64,000 bases of DNA from Tistrella mobilis KA081020-065 (GCF_000264455.2 NC_017956.1:2638501-2702500); one strand, 5' to 3'. Counted from the first letter of the stretch, positions 32,461 to 43,237 are shown. Program-made: numbers and translations. The notes: a model not told the origin generated them from the sequence alone.

Positions 32461-33900
32461 TCAAGCCTCCGCCGCGGGATAGGGCGCGAAGCGGCGCTCC
32501 GCCTCGTCCACCGCCAGCCGCCGCCCCACCGGCGGAAAGGCGCGCTGCGGGCAGGCCGGGCGGTCGCAGACCTTGCAGCCGGCGCCGATCGGCGTCGCCG
32601 CCTCGGGGTCGGAAAGATCCAGCCCCTTGGCATAGACCAGCCGGCCGGCATGACGCAGGTCGCAGCCGAGGCCGATGGCGAAGCTCTTGCCCGGCGCGCC
32701 CCAGCCGCCGCCGGTCCGTCCCACGGTGCGGGCGATCCAGAGATAGGTCCGGCCGTCGGGCATGCGGGCCAGCTGGGTCAGGATCCGTCCCGGGCTTGCG
32801 AAGGCCTCGTGCACATTCCAGAGCGGGCAGCTGCCACCGACCCGCGAGAAATGAAAATCGGTCGCCGACTGGCGCTTGGAGATGTTGCCGGCACGATCGA
32901 CCCGCACGAAGAAGAACGGCACCCCCCGCGCCTCTGGCCGCTGCAATGTGCTGAGGCGATGGCAGATGGTCTCGAACCCCACACCGAAACGCCGGGCCAG
33001 GCGCTCGATGTCGTAGCCCAGTTCCTCCGCCGCCGCCAGGAAGGGACCATAGGGCAGGATCAGCGCGCCGGCGAAATAGGCGGCCAGGCCGATCCGCGCC
33101 AGCACCCGCGCCTCCTCGCCCGAAAAGCCCGGATCGGCCGACAGCCGGTCCAGCACCGCCCCCTGCTCCAGAAAGGCAAGACGGCTCGCGACCTGAAAGG
33201 CGGCCCGCCCCGGCGGCAGGCCGGCCGCCAGCCGCAGCACCCGGCGCTCGGGATCGAAGCGGCTCAGCACCCCGCCGCGGCTTTCCGCCTCGCCGGGCTG
33301 TTCGTCGTCGATCACCTCGACGCCGTGGCGGCGGCGCAGATAGGCGATCAGCCGCGGCAGAACCCGGCCGGGAACCAGCCCCGCCGCCTCGTTCAGTGCC
33401 TCGGCGGCATGGTCCAGCTCGGCCACGTGGTTGTGGCGGGCATAAAAGAAATCCCGCACCTCCTCGTAGGGCATCGGCGTCAGGGTCTGGCCGGCGACAT
33501 CCTGCCCGAGCCGGGCGGCAAGCGCATCGGCCCGCTCTTCCGCCGCCCGCCAGTTCCGGTACAGCCCGACCAGCGCGCGGCCGACCGCGGGCATGCCGGC
33601 GGCGAGTTCCCGGATCTCCGCCATCGACACCCGTCCGCCCGCACCGTCCCCGCCCGCGACCAGCACGTCGCGCAGATCGGTGATCAGCCGTGCCTCCTCG
33701 TCCTCCGAGAACATCTGCACATCGACCCCGAAGATCGCATGGATCTTCAGCAGCACCGGCACGGTCAACGGCCGCTGGTTGCGCTCCAGCTGGTTCAGAT
33801 AGCTGGGTGACACGTCCAGCGCGCGGGCCAGCGCCGCCTGGGTCAGGCCGCGCTCTTCGCGCAGCCGCTTCAGTCGCACACCCATGAATGCCTTACTCAT
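32461..33900 (-). CDS. ScfR-family short-chain fatty acyl regulator (PccR/MccR/RamB-like)
   Basis: Encodes 479 residues from ATG 33900 (AAGGATGAG upstream; a longer frame starts at 33972). An N-terminal Cro/CI helix-turn-helix ([39 protein letters not shown]) precedes a long sensor region with [46 protein letters not shown] and a C-terminal cysteine cluster [17 protein letters not shown]. This matches ScfR proteins that sense acyl-CoAs of propionate or acetate metabolism. It is divergent from prpD, with repeated TTCGCAAA elements between, indicating control of the methylcitrate operon and itself. Confidence 0.88.
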   Translation of the reverse strand: MSKAFMGVRLKRLREERGLTQAALARALDVSPSYLNQLERNQRPLTVPVLLKIHAIFGVDVQMFSEDEEARLITDLRDVLVAGGDGAGGRVSMAEIRELAAGMPAVGRALVGLYRNWRAAEERADALAARLGQDVAGQTLTPMPYEEVRDFFYARHNHVAELDHAAEALNEAAGLVPGRVLPRLIAYLRRRHGVEVIDDEQPGEAESRGGVLSRFDPERRVLRLAAGLPPGRAAFQVASRLAFLEQGAVLDRLSADPGFSGEEARVLARIGLAAYFAGALILPYGPFLAAAEELGYDIERLARRFGVGFETICHRLSTLQRPEARGVPFFFVRVDRAGNISKRQSATDFHFSRVGGSCPLWNVHEAFASPGRILTQLARMPDGRTYLWIARTVGRTGGGWGAPGKSFAIGLGCDLRHAGRLVYAKGLDLSDPEAATPIGAGCKVCDRPACPQRAFPPVGRRLAVDEAERRFAPYPAAEA

Positions 33901-33928
33901 GCCCGGCTCATCCTTCGTGTCCCGGATC

Positions 33929-34019
33929 TTCGCAAACTTCGCAAATTTCCGGATCGCCCTTCGCAAACTCACGCATTTTCAGTCATTTAGAGATTTTGTG
34001 GTCTGCGTATATTGCGAAG
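33929..34019. promoter_or_regulatory. Repeated TTCGCAAA operators between the ScfR regulator and prpD
   Basis: TTCGCAAA occurs at 33929, 33938 and 33960, and as its inverse ATTGCGAA at 34011. The first two are 9 bp apart. PccR of Rhodobacter sphaeroides is known to bind TTTGCAAA repeats, and these differ from that by one base. The AT-rich stretch 33973-34010 probably holds the prpD promoter. The element layout fits regulator binding on both divergent promoters. Confidence 0.7.
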
Positions 34020-34052
34020 CACCCATCCGATGCAAGAGCAAAGAGGCCCCCG

Positions 34053-35567
34053 GTGATCCTGCACGAGGTTCGCGCCCGCCGTTCCGCCGACCACCTGCCC
34101 CGCGAGGATCAGCTCGCCTGGAAGATCGCGGCCGTTGCCGCCGATCCGGTACCGGTCGGTGCCGAAGTGGCCGAGATGATCGGCAACCGCATCATCGACA
34201 ATGCCGCGGTCGCCGCCGCCGCCCTCGCCCGCCGGCCGGTGGTGAGCGCCCGCGCCCAGGCGGCCGCCCATCCCTTCACCCCGGGTGCCACGGTCTTCGG
34301 CCTGTCGCCCCATCGCCGGGTCTCGCCCGAATGGGCGGCCTGGGCCAACGGGGTCGCGGTGCGCGAGCTGGACTTCCACGACACGTTCCTGGCCGCCGAC
34401 TATTCCCATCCGGGCGACAACATCCCGCCGGTGCTGGCGGTCGCCCAGCATTGCGGGCTGAACGGCGACAGGCTGCTCCGCGGTCTTGCCGCCGCCTACG
34501 AGATCCAGGTCGATCTGGTGAAGGGCATCTGCCTGCACGAGCACCGCATCGACCACATCGCCCATCTGGGCCCCTCGGCCGCCGCCGGGATCGGCGCAGC
34601 GCTGGACCTGCCGGCCGAGGTGATCCTGCAGGCGGTCCAGCAGGCACTGCACGTCACCACCACCACCCGCCAGTCGCGCAAGGGCGAGATTTCCAGCTGG
34701 AAGGCCTATGCCCCGGCCTTTGCGGGCAAGATGGCGATCGAGGCGGTGGACCGCGCCATGCGCGGCGAGGGCGCGCCCGCGCCGATCTACGAGGGCGAGG
34801 ACGGGGTCATCGCCCGCATGCTCGGCGGTTTCGAGGCGGTATACCAGGTGCCGCTCCCGGCCCCCGGAGAGCCCAAACGCGCGATTCTGGAAACCTGGAC
34901 CAAGGAATATTCGGCCGAATACCAGGCGCAGGCTCTGATCGATCTGGCCCGGCGCATGGGCCCGGCCATCGGCAACCCCGGCCGGGTGAAGAGCATCGTC
35001 ATCCATACCAGCCATCACACCCACAACGTGATCGGCACCGGCAGCGGCGACCCTCAGAAATTCGACCCCCGGGCCAGCCGCGAGACGCTGGATCATTCGA
35101 TCATGTACATCTTCGCGGTGGCGCTGGAAGACGGCGGCTGGCACCACCAGCGCTCCTATGCGCCCGACCGGGCCGCCCGCCCCTCCACCGTCGCCCTCTG
35201 GCGGAAGATCTCGACGGTGGAGGATCCCGCCTGGACCCGGCGCTATCACGCCGCCGATCCGGCGGAAAAGGCCTTCGGCGGCCGGGTGGTCGTCACCCTC
35301 GACGACGGCCGGGAAATCGTCGACGAGCTGGCCGTGGCCGATGCCCATCCGGCCGGCGCCCGCCCCTTCCGCCGCCCCGACTACATCGCCAAGTTCCGCA
35401 CCCTCGCCGAGGGTGTGATCGAGCCGGTCGAACAGGACCGCTTCCTCGCCACCGTCGAGCGCCTGCCGCATCTGTCGGCCGACGATCTGGCCGGGCTGAC
35501 CTTCACGGTTCCGTCCGACCGGCTGGGCACGCGCGCGCTCCACGGCATCTTCGACCGGCTCGGCTGA
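34053..35567 (+). CDS. prpD: 2-methylcitrate dehydratase, MmgE/PrpD family
   Basis: Encodes 504 residues. GTG 34053 is chosen because AAGAGG lies just upstream and the frame-matched longer version would run through the operator region. The sequence has the PrpD pattern: [30 protein letters not shown] active-site region, [15 protein letters not shown], and [26 protein letters not shown]. It dehydrates 2-methylcitrate to 2-methylaconitate in propionyl-CoA catabolism. It is the first gene of prpD-prpC-prpB-metE and is preceded by ScfR-type operators. Confidence 0.93.
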   Translation: MILHEVRARRSADHLPREDQLAWKIAAVAADPVPVGAEVAEMIGNRIIDNAAVAAAALARRPVVSARAQAAAHPFTPGATVFGLSPHRRVSPEWAAWANGVAVRELDFHDTFLAADYSHPGDNIPPVLAVAQHCGLNGDRLLRGLAAAYEIQVDLVKGICLHEHRIDHIAHLGPSAAAGIGAALDLPAEVILQAVQQALHVTTTTRQSRKGEISSWKAYAPAFAGKMAIEAVDRAMRGEGAPAPIYEGEDGVIARMLGGFEAVYQVPLPAPGEPKRAILETWTKEYSAEYQAQALIDLARRMGPAIGNPGRVKSIVIHTSHHTHNVIGTGSGDPQKFDPRASRETLDHSIMYIFAVALEDGGWHHQRSYAPDRAARPSTVALWRKISTVEDPAWTRRYHAADPAEKAFGGRVVVTLDDGREIVDELAVADAHPAGARPFRRPDYIAKFRTLAEGVIEPVEQDRFLATVERLPHLSADDLAGLTFTVPSDRLGTRALHGIFDRLG

Positions 35568-35589
35568 TCTCCTGAAGGAGTCCAGGCAG

Positions 35590-36789
35590 ATGACAACCAC
35601 CCCGACCCAGACCGCCGCCGACGCCACCACCACCCCGCGCCCGAAGAAATCGGTGGCGCTCTCGGGCGTGCCCGCCGGCAACACCGCACTCTGCACCGTC
35701 GGCCGCAGCGGCAACGACCTGCACTATCGCGGCTACGACATTCTCGACATCGCCGACCGCTGCGATTTCGAGGAAATCGCCCATCTGCTGATCCATGGCA
35801 GCCTGCCGACCGAGGCGCAGCTCCGACTCTATCGCGAGAAGCTGAAGCGGCTGCGCGGCCTGCCCGAGGCGGTGCGCCGGACGCTGGAAGCCCTGCCGGC
35901 CGCCGCCCACCCCATGGACGTGCTGCGCTCGGGCGTCTCGGCCCTGGGCTGCGCCCTGCCCGAGGCCGCCGACCACAACCCGGCCGGCGCCCGCGACCTC
36001 GCCGACCGGCTGCTGGCCTCGCTCGGCTCGATGCTGCTCTACTGGCGCCACTATGCCCATGCCGGCCGGCGGATCGAGGTCGAAACCGACGACGACAGCA
36101 TCGGCGGCCATTTCCTGCATCTGCTGCATGGCCGGCCGGCCCCGTCCTCGCATATCCGGGCGATGCACACCTCGCTCAACCTCTATGCCGAGCATGAATT
36201 CAACGCCTCGACCTTTGCGGCCCGCACCATCGCCGGCACCGGTGCCGATCTCTATTCGGCGATCACCGGCGGCATCGGCGCCCTGAGCGGCCCGAAGCAT
36301 GGCGGCGCCAACGAGGTCGCGCTGGACATCCAGCTGCGCTATGCCACGCCCGACGAGGCCGAGGCCGATATCCGCCGGCGGGTGGCGGCAAAAGAGGTGA
36401 TCATCGGCTTCGGCCATCCGGTCTACACCATCGCCGATCCGCGCAATGCGGTGGCGAAACAGGTTGCCCGCCGGCTGACGGAGGAAGGCGGCGACATGCG
36501 GCTCTACCGCATCGCCGAACGGATCGAGGCGGTGATGGCCGATGCCCGGTCGATGTTCGCCAATCTCGACTGGTACACCGCCGTCGCCTATCACGTGATC
36601 GGCATCCCGACCCTGCTGTTCACGCCGCTCTTCGTCATCGCCCGGACCTCCGGCTGGTCGGCCCATGTGATCGAGCAGCGCCAGGACGGCAAGATCATCC
36701 GCCCTTCGGCCAACTATATCGGCCCGGAGCCGCGCACCTTCCTGCCGATCGGGCAGCGCGACCCGGCCGGGCGCGTGCGCGCGGCCTGA
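35590..36789 (+). CDS. prpC: 2-methylcitrate synthase
   Basis: Encodes 399 residues of the citrate-synthase superfamily. Active-site segments are visible: [37 protein letters not shown] and [14 protein letters not shown] (catalytic His and Asp region). The N-terminus [33 protein letters not shown] is typical of PrpC. It condenses propionyl-CoA with oxaloacetate. GAAGGAG lies upstream, 22 bases after prpD. Confidence 0.95.
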   Translation: MTTTPTQTAADATTTPRPKKSVALSGVPAGNTALCTVGRSGNDLHYRGYDILDIADRCDFEEIAHLLIHGSLPTEAQLRLYREKLKRLRGLPEAVRRTLEALPAAAHPMDVLRSGVSALGCALPEAADHNPAGARDLADRLLASLGSMLLYWRHYAHAGRRIEVETDDDSIGGHFLHLLHGRPAPSSHIRAMHTSLNLYAEHEFNASTFAARTIAGTGADLYSAITGGIGALSGPKHGGANEVALDIQLRYATPDEAEADIRRRVAAKEVIIGFGHPVYTIADPRNAVAKQVARRLTEEGGDMRLYRIAERIEAVMADARSMFANLDWYTAVAYHVIGIPTLLFTPLFVIARTSGWSAHVIEQRQDGKIIRPSANYIGPEPRTFLPIGQRDPAGRVRAA

Positions 36790-36806
36790 CCCGAGGATCA
36801 CCTCCG

Positions 36807-37724
36807 ATGCCCTATCTCGTCGCCGACCACCTGCCCGCGGAACCCGCGGGCCGGCGGTTCCGGAACCTCCTTGCCCGGCCGGGCATCCTGCGCCTGCCCG
36901 GTGCCCATAACGGCCTTGCCGCCCTGCAGGCGAAGGCGGCCGGCTTCGATGCACTCTACCTGTCGGGGGCGGCGATGACCGCCTCGATGGGCCTGCCCGA
37001 TCTCGGCATCATCACCGCCGACGAGGTCACCTTCTTCATTCGCCAGATCGCCCGCGCCGCGGGGCTGCCGCTGCTGGTCGACGGCGATACCGGCTATGGC
37101 GAAGCGCTGAACGTGATGCACATGGTGCGCTGCTTCGAAGAGGCCGGCGCCGGGGCGGTGCATATCGAAGACCAGCTGCTGCCCAAGAAATGCGGCCATC
37201 TGAACGACAAGAAGCTGGCCTCGCTGCCCGACATGGCCGCCAAGATCGCCGCCGCCGCCCGGGCGCGCCGCGATCTGGTGATCGTCGCCCGCACCGACGC
37301 CGCGGCATCCGAAGGTCTCGACGGCGCGATCGAGCGCGCCCGGGCCTATGTCGAGGCCGGGGCCGATGCGATCTTCCCCGAGGCGCTGACTTCGGAAGAC
37401 ATGTTCGCCGAGGTCGCCCGCCGCCTGCCCGGCGTGCCGCTCTTGGCCAACATGACCGAGTTCGGCCGCACGCCTGCGATCACCGGCGCCCGCTTCGAGG
37501 AGATGGGCTATCGCATGGTGATCTGGCCGGTCAGTTCGCTGCGCGTCGCCGCCCGCGCCCAGGAGGAACTCTATGCCGCCCTGGCCCGCGACGATGCCAC
37601 GACGGCGATGCTGCCGCGCATGCAGACCCGCGCCCAGCTTTACAGAACGCTCGGCTATCACGACTACGAGGCGCTCGACCTGTCGATCGTGACCACCGTC
37701 ATTCCCGTCCTCGGAGCCGCCTGA
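36807..37724 (+). CDS. prpB: 2-methylisocitrate lyase
   Basis: Encodes 305 residues. The lyase signatures are present: LYLSGAAMTASMGLPDLG, VDGDTGYGEALNV (metal site) and the active-site loop EDQLLPKKCGHL with the catalytic Cys. It splits 2-methylisocitrate into succinate and pyruvate, closing the methylcitrate cycle. The gene follows prpC by 17 bases and is followed one base later by metE. Confidence 0.95.
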   Translation: MPYLVADHLPAEPAGRRFRNLLARPGILRLPGAHNGLAALQAKAAGFDALYLSGAAMTASMGLPDLGIITADEVTFFIRQIARAAGLPLLVDGDTGYGEALNVMHMVRCFEEAGAGAVHIEDQLLPKKCGHLNDKKLASLPDMAAKIAAAARARRDLVIVARTDAAASEGLDGAIERARAYVEAGADAIFPEALTSEDMFAEVARRLPGVPLLANMTEFGRTPAITGARFEEMGYRMVIWPVSSLRVAARAQEELYAALARDDATTAMLPRMQTRAQLYRTLGYHDYEALDLSIVTTVIPVLGAA

Positions 37725-37725
37725 C

Positions 37726-40035
37726 ATGTCCGCCCCCCTGATCCCCACCGCCTCTCTCGGTTTCCCCCGCATCGGCCCGCGCCGCGAACTCAAGACGGCG
37801 CTGGAGGCCTGCTGGCGGGGCGATATCTCGATCGACGACCTGCTCGACACCGCCCGCAGCCTGCGGGCGGCCACCTGGGCACGCCAGCATGCCGCCGGCA
37901 TCACCTGCCTGCCCTCGGGCGACTTCTCGCTCTACGACCACGTGCTCGACACCGCCGTCATGGTCGGCGCGGTGCCCCCGGTCTATGCCGGGGCGGGCAG
38001 AGATCATGCCGGCAGCCGGGTCGGTCTCGACACGTATTTCGCCATGGCGCGCGGCACGCCCGACGGGCTGCCGGCCATGGAGATGACCAAGTGGTTCGAC
38101 ACCAACTACCATTATCTCGTCCCCGAACTCCGGCCCGATCAGAACTTCTTCCTGGGGGATACCCGCGTCGTCGACGCGTATATCGAGGCGCGCGGCCTGG
38201 GTTTCCGGACCCGGCCGGTGCTGCTCGGCCCGGTCAGCTTCCTGATGCTGGCCAAATGCGCGGACGAGGCCTTCGACCGGCTACGCCTGCTGCCCGGCCT
38301 GCTGCCGGTCTACTCCCATGTCCTGCGCCTGCTCGCGGCGGCGGGGGCGACGGAACTCCAGCTCGACGAACCGGTGCTGGTCCTGGATGAGGACCCGGCG
38401 GTCACCGCGGCGGTCACGACCGCCACCGAAGCCTTTGCCTCGGCGGCAACCGGGCTTGGGATCATGCTCACCACATATCACGGTGGCGTCGACCATCTGG
38501 CCGACACGCTCTGCCGGCTGCCGGTCGACGGTCTGCATCTGGATCTGGTCCGCGCGCCCGATCAGCTCGGCCCGATCCTGCCGAAGCTCGCCCCCGAGAC
38601 CCGGCTTTCGCTGGGGGTGATCGATGGTCGCAATATCTGGCGGGCCGATCTTTCGCAGCTGCTCGACCGGCTGACCCCGATCGTCGATGCGCGGGGGCCC
38701 GAGCGCATCCAGCTTGCCCCGTCCTGCAGCCTGCTGCATGTGCCGATCGATCTCAACCGCGAGACCCGGCTCGATCCGGAGCTGCGGTCCTGGCTTGCCT
38801 TCGCCGTCCAGAAACTCGACGAACTCAGGATCCTGACCCAAGCGCTGGGCGAAGGCCGGGGCGCGGTCGAAGAAGAGCTGGCCGCGGCCGATGCCGCCCT
38901 GGCGGCCCGCCGGGCATCGGCACGCATCCACGACCCCGCCGTTGCGGCCCGCCTTGCAGCCGTCACCCCGGCCATGACCCGGCGGCAGACCGCCTATCCG
39001 GTCCGGGCGAAGGCACAGCACGACCGGCTCGGCCTGCCGGCCTTTCCGACCACGACCATCGGGTCCTTCCCGCAGACGCCCGAGATCCGCAAGGCCCGCG
39101 CCGACCATGCCGCCGGCCGGCTCGACGATGCCGACTATGATGCGCTGATCGCGGCCCGTACCACCGAAGCGGTCCGCTGGCAGGAGGAAACCGGCCTCGA
39201 CGTGCTGGTCCATGGCGAGTTCGAGCGCAATGACATGGTGCAGTATTTCGGCGAACAACTCGCCGGCTTCGCCTTCACCGATCATGGCTGGGTGCAGAGC
39301 TACGGCTCGCGCTATGTCCGCCCGCCGATCATCTGGGGCGATGTCTCACGGCCGCAGCCGATGACGCTGCGCTGGTCGGCCTTCGCCCGCAGCCTGACCG
39401 ACCGGCCGATGAAGGGCATGCTGACCGGGCCGGTGACCATGCTGCAATGGTCCTTCGTGCGCGACGACCTGCCGCGCATGGAGGTCTGCCGCCAGATCGC
39501 GCTGGCGCTCCGCGACGAGGTCGTCGATCTGGAAGCCGCCGGTATCGAGGTCATCCAGATCGACGAGCCGGCCTTCCGCGAAGGGCTGCCCCTGCGCAGG
39601 GCGGACCGCCCGGCCTGGCTCGATGCCGCCACGGAATGCTTCCGCCTCGCCGCCTCGGGTGTCGGCGATGCCACCCAGATCCACACCCATATGTGCTATT
39701 CCGAGTTCAACGACATCATCGACGCGATCGCGGCGCTCGATGCCGACGTGATCTCGATCGAGACCGCGCGCTCGAAGATGGAGCTGCTCGACGCTTTCAC
39801 CACCTTCGCCTATCCCAACGAAATCGGGCCCGGCGTCTACGACATCCACAGCCCGCGCCTGCCGTCGGAAGAGGAAATGGTCGCCCTTCTGGAGCGGGCC
39901 TGTGCACGCCTGCCCGCGGAGCGGATCTGGGTCAACCCGGATTGCGGCCTCAAGACCCGCCGCTGGGACGAGGTGAAGCCGGCCCTTCAGGCCCTGGTCC
40001 GGGCAGCTCGCCAGATGCGGCAGCGGGTGGCCTGA
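37726..40035 (+). CDS. metE: Cobalamin-independent methionine synthase
   Basis: Encodes 769 residues, full length. The start LGFPRIGPRRELKTALEACW is the MetE N-terminal barrel signature. The C-terminal catalytic barrel has TTTIGSFPQTPEIRKAR, HGEFERNDMVQYFGEQL, QIDEPAFREGLPL, and the zinc ligands in IHTHMCYSEFND and NPDCGLKTR. It transfers a methyl group from methyltetrahydrofolate to homocysteine without B12. ATG begins one base after the prpB stop, so it is co-transcribed with prpDCB, an unusual partnership that ties methionine synthesis to propionate control. Confidence 0.95.
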   Translation: MSAPLIPTASLGFPRIGPRRELKTALEACWRGDISIDDLLDTARSLRAATWARQHAAGITCLPSGDFSLYDHVLDTAVMVGAVPPVYAGAGRDHAGSRVGLDTYFAMARGTPDGLPAMEMTKWFDTNYHYLVPELRPDQNFFLGDTRVVDAYIEARGLGFRTRPVLLGPVSFLMLAKCADEAFDRLRLLPGLLPVYSHVLRLLAAAGATELQLDEPVLVLDEDPAVTAAVTTATEAFASAATGLGIMLTTYHGGVDHLADTLCRLPVDGLHLDLVRAPDQLGPILPKLAPETRLSLGVIDGRNIWRADLSQLLDRLTPIVDARGPERIQLAPSCSLLHVPIDLNRETRLDPELRSWLAFAVQKLDELRILTQALGEGRGAVEEELAAADAALAARRASARIHDPAVAARLAAVTPAMTRRQTAYPVRAKAQHDRLGLPAFPTTTIGSFPQTPEIRKARADHAAGRLDDADYDALIAARTTEAVRWQEETGLDVLVHGEFERNDMVQYFGEQLAGFAFTDHGWVQSYGSRYVRPPIIWGDVSRPQPMTLRWSAFARSLTDRPMKGMLTGPVTMLQWSFVRDDLPRMEVCRQIALALRDEVVDLEAAGIEVIQIDEPAFREGLPLRRADRPAWLDAATECFRLAASGVGDATQIHTHMCYSEFNDIIDAIAALDADVISIETARSKMELLDAFTTFAYPNEIGPGVYDIHSPRLPSEEEMVALLERACARLPAERIWVNPDCGLKTRRWDEVKPALQALVRAARQMRQRVA

Positions 40036-40113
40036 CCCCGACCCCCGCCTGTGATATGGTCGGAACCTGTCGATCCTGCCGGGTTGCCCGGCCCCATCCG
40101 GAGATGAGGTCGG

Positions 40114-41265
40114 ATGATCCCGCGCCCGGCGATCACGCCCGTCATGCCTTCCCGCGCCCGGCCGCTGGCCGGCGGCCGGACCGCCGCCGGTTATCGCCCG
40201 GACATCGACGGCCTTCGGGCAATCGCCGTCCTGGCCGTCGTGCTGAGCCATCTGCCGGGGCCGGTGCTGCCGGGCGGATATCTGGGTGTCGACATCTTCT
40301 TCGTCATCTCGGGCTATCTGATCACCGGCATGATCCGGCAGCAGATGGCCGAAGGCAGGTTCTCGCTTCGGGTCTTCTATGGCCGTCGCGCCCGACGCAT
40401 CCTGCCCGCACTGGTGGTCATGCTGCTCCTGCTCGCCATCCTCGCCCTCGCAGCCTTCCGACCCGCCGATCGTGCAGGCTTCGGCCGCGAGGCGCTGGCG
40501 AGCCTCGGCTTCGTCTACAATTTTTACCTGCTTCAGGCCGGTGCCGGTCATGGCGCCGGCCTTCTGCTGCACACCTGGTCGCTGGCGATCGAGGAACAGT
40601 TCTATCTGGTCTTCCCGCTGTTCTGCCTTCTGGCCTTCCGGACGAGCCGTCGGGTCGCCGTCTCGGCTCTGGCCCTGGCGGCCGGCCTGTCCTTCGCCGC
40701 CTGTGTCATCGGCATGGAAACCGGCCGCTACCTTACGGCCTTCCTGCTTCTGCCCACCCGCGGCTGGGAGCTGGCACTGGGCGGGCTGGTGGCGCTTGCC
40801 GGCGGTGGCCGGCAGCATCGTCATCTCGGTACGGCCGGCCTCTGCCTGATGATCCTCGCCCTTGCAACCGGCGGCATGGTGGCCGGCAAGCCCTGGCCGG
40901 CGGTCCTGACGGTCTGCCTGGGGGCCGCGATGATCATCCGCGCCGGCGAGCATCAGGGCGGCATGGCGACGGCATGGCTCGCGACCCGGCCCATGGTCTT
41001 CATCGGCCTGATCTCGTATTCGCTCTATCTCTGGCACTGGCCGCTGCTGGCCGCCGCCCGAACCGTTCTGGAGCGGCGCCCGACCCTGAGCGAGGGCATC
41101 GCCTGCGTGGTTCTCGCCGGTGTTCTCGCCGCTCTGTCCTGGCGGTTCGTGGAACAGCCCACCCGGCGCGGCGTCCTGCGGCCGGCAGCCCTCGCCGGCC
41201 TCGGGGGAGCGCTGACCGCCCTGCTCCTGGTCCTGCTGGCCGCTGCCATCCGCTCCGGGGGATGA
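40114..41265 (+). CDS. Acyltransferase 3 family membrane protein (OafA/YrhL-like)
   Basis: Encodes 383 residues with about ten transmembrane segments. The motifs YRPDIDGLRAIAVLAVVLSH, FFVISGYLITGMI, RVFYGRRARRILPAL and HTWSLAIEEQFYLVFPLF are those of acyltransferase family 3, which O-acylates surface sugars or secreted molecules. There is no C-terminal SGNH domain. It stands alone, 78 bases after metE, convergent with the lasso-like cyclase gene. Whether it modifies the adjacent peptide product is open. Confidence 0.85.
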   Translation: MIPRPAITPVMPSRARPLAGGRTAAGYRPDIDGLRAIAVLAVVLSHLPGPVLPGGYLGVDIFFVISGYLITGMIRQQMAEGRFSLRVFYGRRARRILPALVVMLLLLAILALAAFRPADRAGFGREALASLGFVYNFYLLQAGAGHGAGLLLHTWSLAIEEQFYLVFPLFCLLAFRTSRRVAVSALALAAGLSFAACVIGMETGRYLTAFLLLPTRGWELALGGLVALAGGGRQHRHLGTAGLCLMILALATGGMVAGKPWPAVLTVCLGAAMIIRAGEHQGGMATAWLATRPMVFIGLISYSLYLWHWPLLAAARTVLERRPTLSEGIACVVLAGVLAALSWRFVEQPTRRGVLRPAALAGLGGALTALLLVLLAAAIRSGG

Positions 41266-41272
41266 TCCGGCG

Positions 41273-43225
41273 TCAGAGATTGCCGCCGGTCATCCGCCGG
41301 ATGAACTGCCCGGCGGCGATGCCGTTCAGCAGCTTCGCCTGATAGAGGGTCCTCACCTCACGCCGGTGCCAGTTGCCCTCGGGCCAGTCGTCGAGAAGGC
41401 GCTGCAATTCGTCGACATCCAGGATGCGCCGCGCCAGATCGGACCGGCCGATCGCCTCCACCTCCTCCCGCATCTCGTCGCGGGCCGCGGTCAGCCCCAC
41501 ATGCCAGTCGGCTGCCTGCCGCGCGGTCCGGTGGGCGCCCAGAACCGCCGGCGGCAGCAGGCCGGCCAGGGCGTTGCGGGTCAGGCGCCTGGTCAGGCCG
41601 TCGCGCAGCCAGACCGAGAGCGGCACGCCCCAGCAGAACTCGATCACCCGGCGATCCGCCGTCGGATCGCGGGTGGCGATGCCATGCACGGCTTCGTCAT
41701 AGAACGAGAGTGCGGCGTAGATCGGCCGGATGGCCAGATCGGCCCGATAGCCGCCATCCTCCTGGACCCGTCGGTCGAACCAGTCCTCCTGCCAGTCGGC
41801 ACGCGGAATGGCGGCGCGCACCTCTTCCCGCACCGGGATCACCAGGCGGCTCAGGCTGTCGATCATCGATCGCTGTTTAAGGCGCCGCAGAAAACCGACA
41901 CGCTTCAGCCGGCGCCCCAGCCCGAAGCGGTCGATCAGCGCCCGGGTCAGCGCATCGGCCTGCAGACGATAGCTTCCGTATTCGATCTTGACGCCGTGGG
42001 CCTCGCGCAGCGCCGCGATCAGCCGGCCGCGCAGGATCAGATGTCCCAGCTGGTGCAGACCGTCATAGCTGATGGTGGCATTGCCGGCGGCGGCATGCAG
42101 CAGCACACCCGCCCCCCGCCCGGCCGCATCCCGGGCGATGGCATCCAGCCAGACCATATGCACGGGATTATGGGGTGGCCGGTCGGCCCCCAGCCGGAAG
42201 CGGTCGAGGCCGTCGAGCGGCGAGCGGTGCCCGGCGCGGATGACCACGTGGTCGATATTGGGATGGAGCGCCGCCACCGCAGCCGCGCCCTCGCTCTCGT
42301 CGAACAGCGCGCCGGACGCCGCATCCTCGGGCGTGTAACCCACGGCCGGTGCGGCGGTATAGGCCGTCAGCCGCCGGCCCGATGCGGCGAGCCTGCGGGC
42401 CGCCACGGCGGTCACCGTCGAACTGTCGAAGCCCGCGCTCAGATGAGAGGCGACCGGCTTCGTGCTGCGCATCCGGTCGGCCACCGCCGTTTCCAGAACG
42501 CTGCGGAAGCTCTCTTCATAGTCACGATCCGAGGCCAGGGTGAAGCGCTTAACCTGGCCGGGCCGCCAGTGGCGATGCAGACGCACGCCGTCGCGATCGG
42601 CCACCAGATGGGTGCCGCCCGGAACCGCCCTGACCCCGCGATAGATCGTCTCGGTCGGATGGATCGGCAGCCGTCCGCAGATCCGGATCAGATTGTCCTC
42701 GTCCAGATCCCGCGGCACATCGGGATCGGCGAACAGTCCGGCAGGCCTGGAGGCGAAGCGCATCACATGGCCGTCACGGCGCCAGACCAGCGGCCGTGCG
42801 CCGATCGCGTCACAGCCCAGCACCAGCCGCCGGTCCTGGTCATCCCAGACCGCGCAGGCGAAATCGCCATAGAGCCGGGCGAAAGCACCTGTTCCCCAGG
42901 CTTCGAAGGCCTTCAGGAACAGCTGGCCGTCGGGCATGGCCAGGGCATCGCCCTCTGGCAGATCCAGCTGCCGGGCCAGTGCCTCACGCGCATCCAGCCG
43001 CCCGTCGAAGACCGCAATCAGCCGCCCCGCCCCGCCGGTCATCGGCTGGCGGTCGATGCGATCCTGAGGCGTGACCACGAAACCACGCCAGGCCAGAACC
43101 GCCTGCCCCGACCGCCATTCGCCATCCCGGCCGGTCACCGCCGGCAGCATGGCCCCCAGCCCGTCCAGACGCAGATCCCGAGGCAGCGGGTCGGCAAAGC
43201 CGATGATCCCGAGAAGAGCCGACAT
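41273..43225 (-). CDS. Asparagine-synthetase-like peptide cyclase (lasso C-type)
   Basis: Encodes 650 residues of the asparagine synthase B family. The N-terminal domain resembles class II glutamine amidotransferases, but the catalytic Cys2 is absent (MSALLGIIGF), so no glutaminase activity is expected, as in McjC-type lasso cyclases. The ATP-pyrophosphatase P-loop is clear (HLSAGFDSSTVTAV). The C-terminus has GVLLHAAAGNATISYDG and the late YQAKLLNGIAAGQFIRR. It would adenylate an acidic side chain of the precursor and form an amide ring. It follows the PqqD-like gene by 12 bases. Confidence 0.85.
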   Translation of the reverse strand: MSALLGIIGFADPLPRDLRLDGLGAMLPAVTGRDGEWRSGQAVLAWRGFVVTPQDRIDRQPMTGGAGRLIAVFDGRLDAREALARQLDLPEGDALAMPDGQLFLKAFEAWGTGAFARLYGDFACAVWDDQDRRLVLGCDAIGARPLVWRRDGHVMRFASRPAGLFADPDVPRDLDEDNLIRICGRLPIHPTETIYRGVRAVPGGTHLVADRDGVRLHRHWRPGQVKRFTLASDRDYEESFRSVLETAVADRMRSTKPVASHLSAGFDSSTVTAVAARRLAASGRRLTAYTAAPAVGYTPEDAASGALFDESEGAAAVAALHPNIDHVVIRAGHRSPLDGLDRFRLGADRPPHNPVHMVWLDAIARDAAGRGAGVLLHAAAGNATISYDGLHQLGHLILRGRLIAALREAHGVKIEYGSYRLQADALTRALIDRFGLGRRLKRVGFLRRLKQRSMIDSLSRLVIPVREEVRAAIPRADWQEDWFDRRVQEDGGYRADLAIRPIYAALSFYDEAVHGIATRDPTADRRVIEFCWGVPLSVWLRDGLTRRLTRNALAGLLPPAVLGAHRTARQAADWHVGLTAARDEMREEVEAIGRSDLARRILDVDELQRLLDDWPEGNWHRREVRTLYQAKLLNGIAAGQFIRRMTGGNL

Positions 43226-43237
43226 GTCTCCGCCGGC

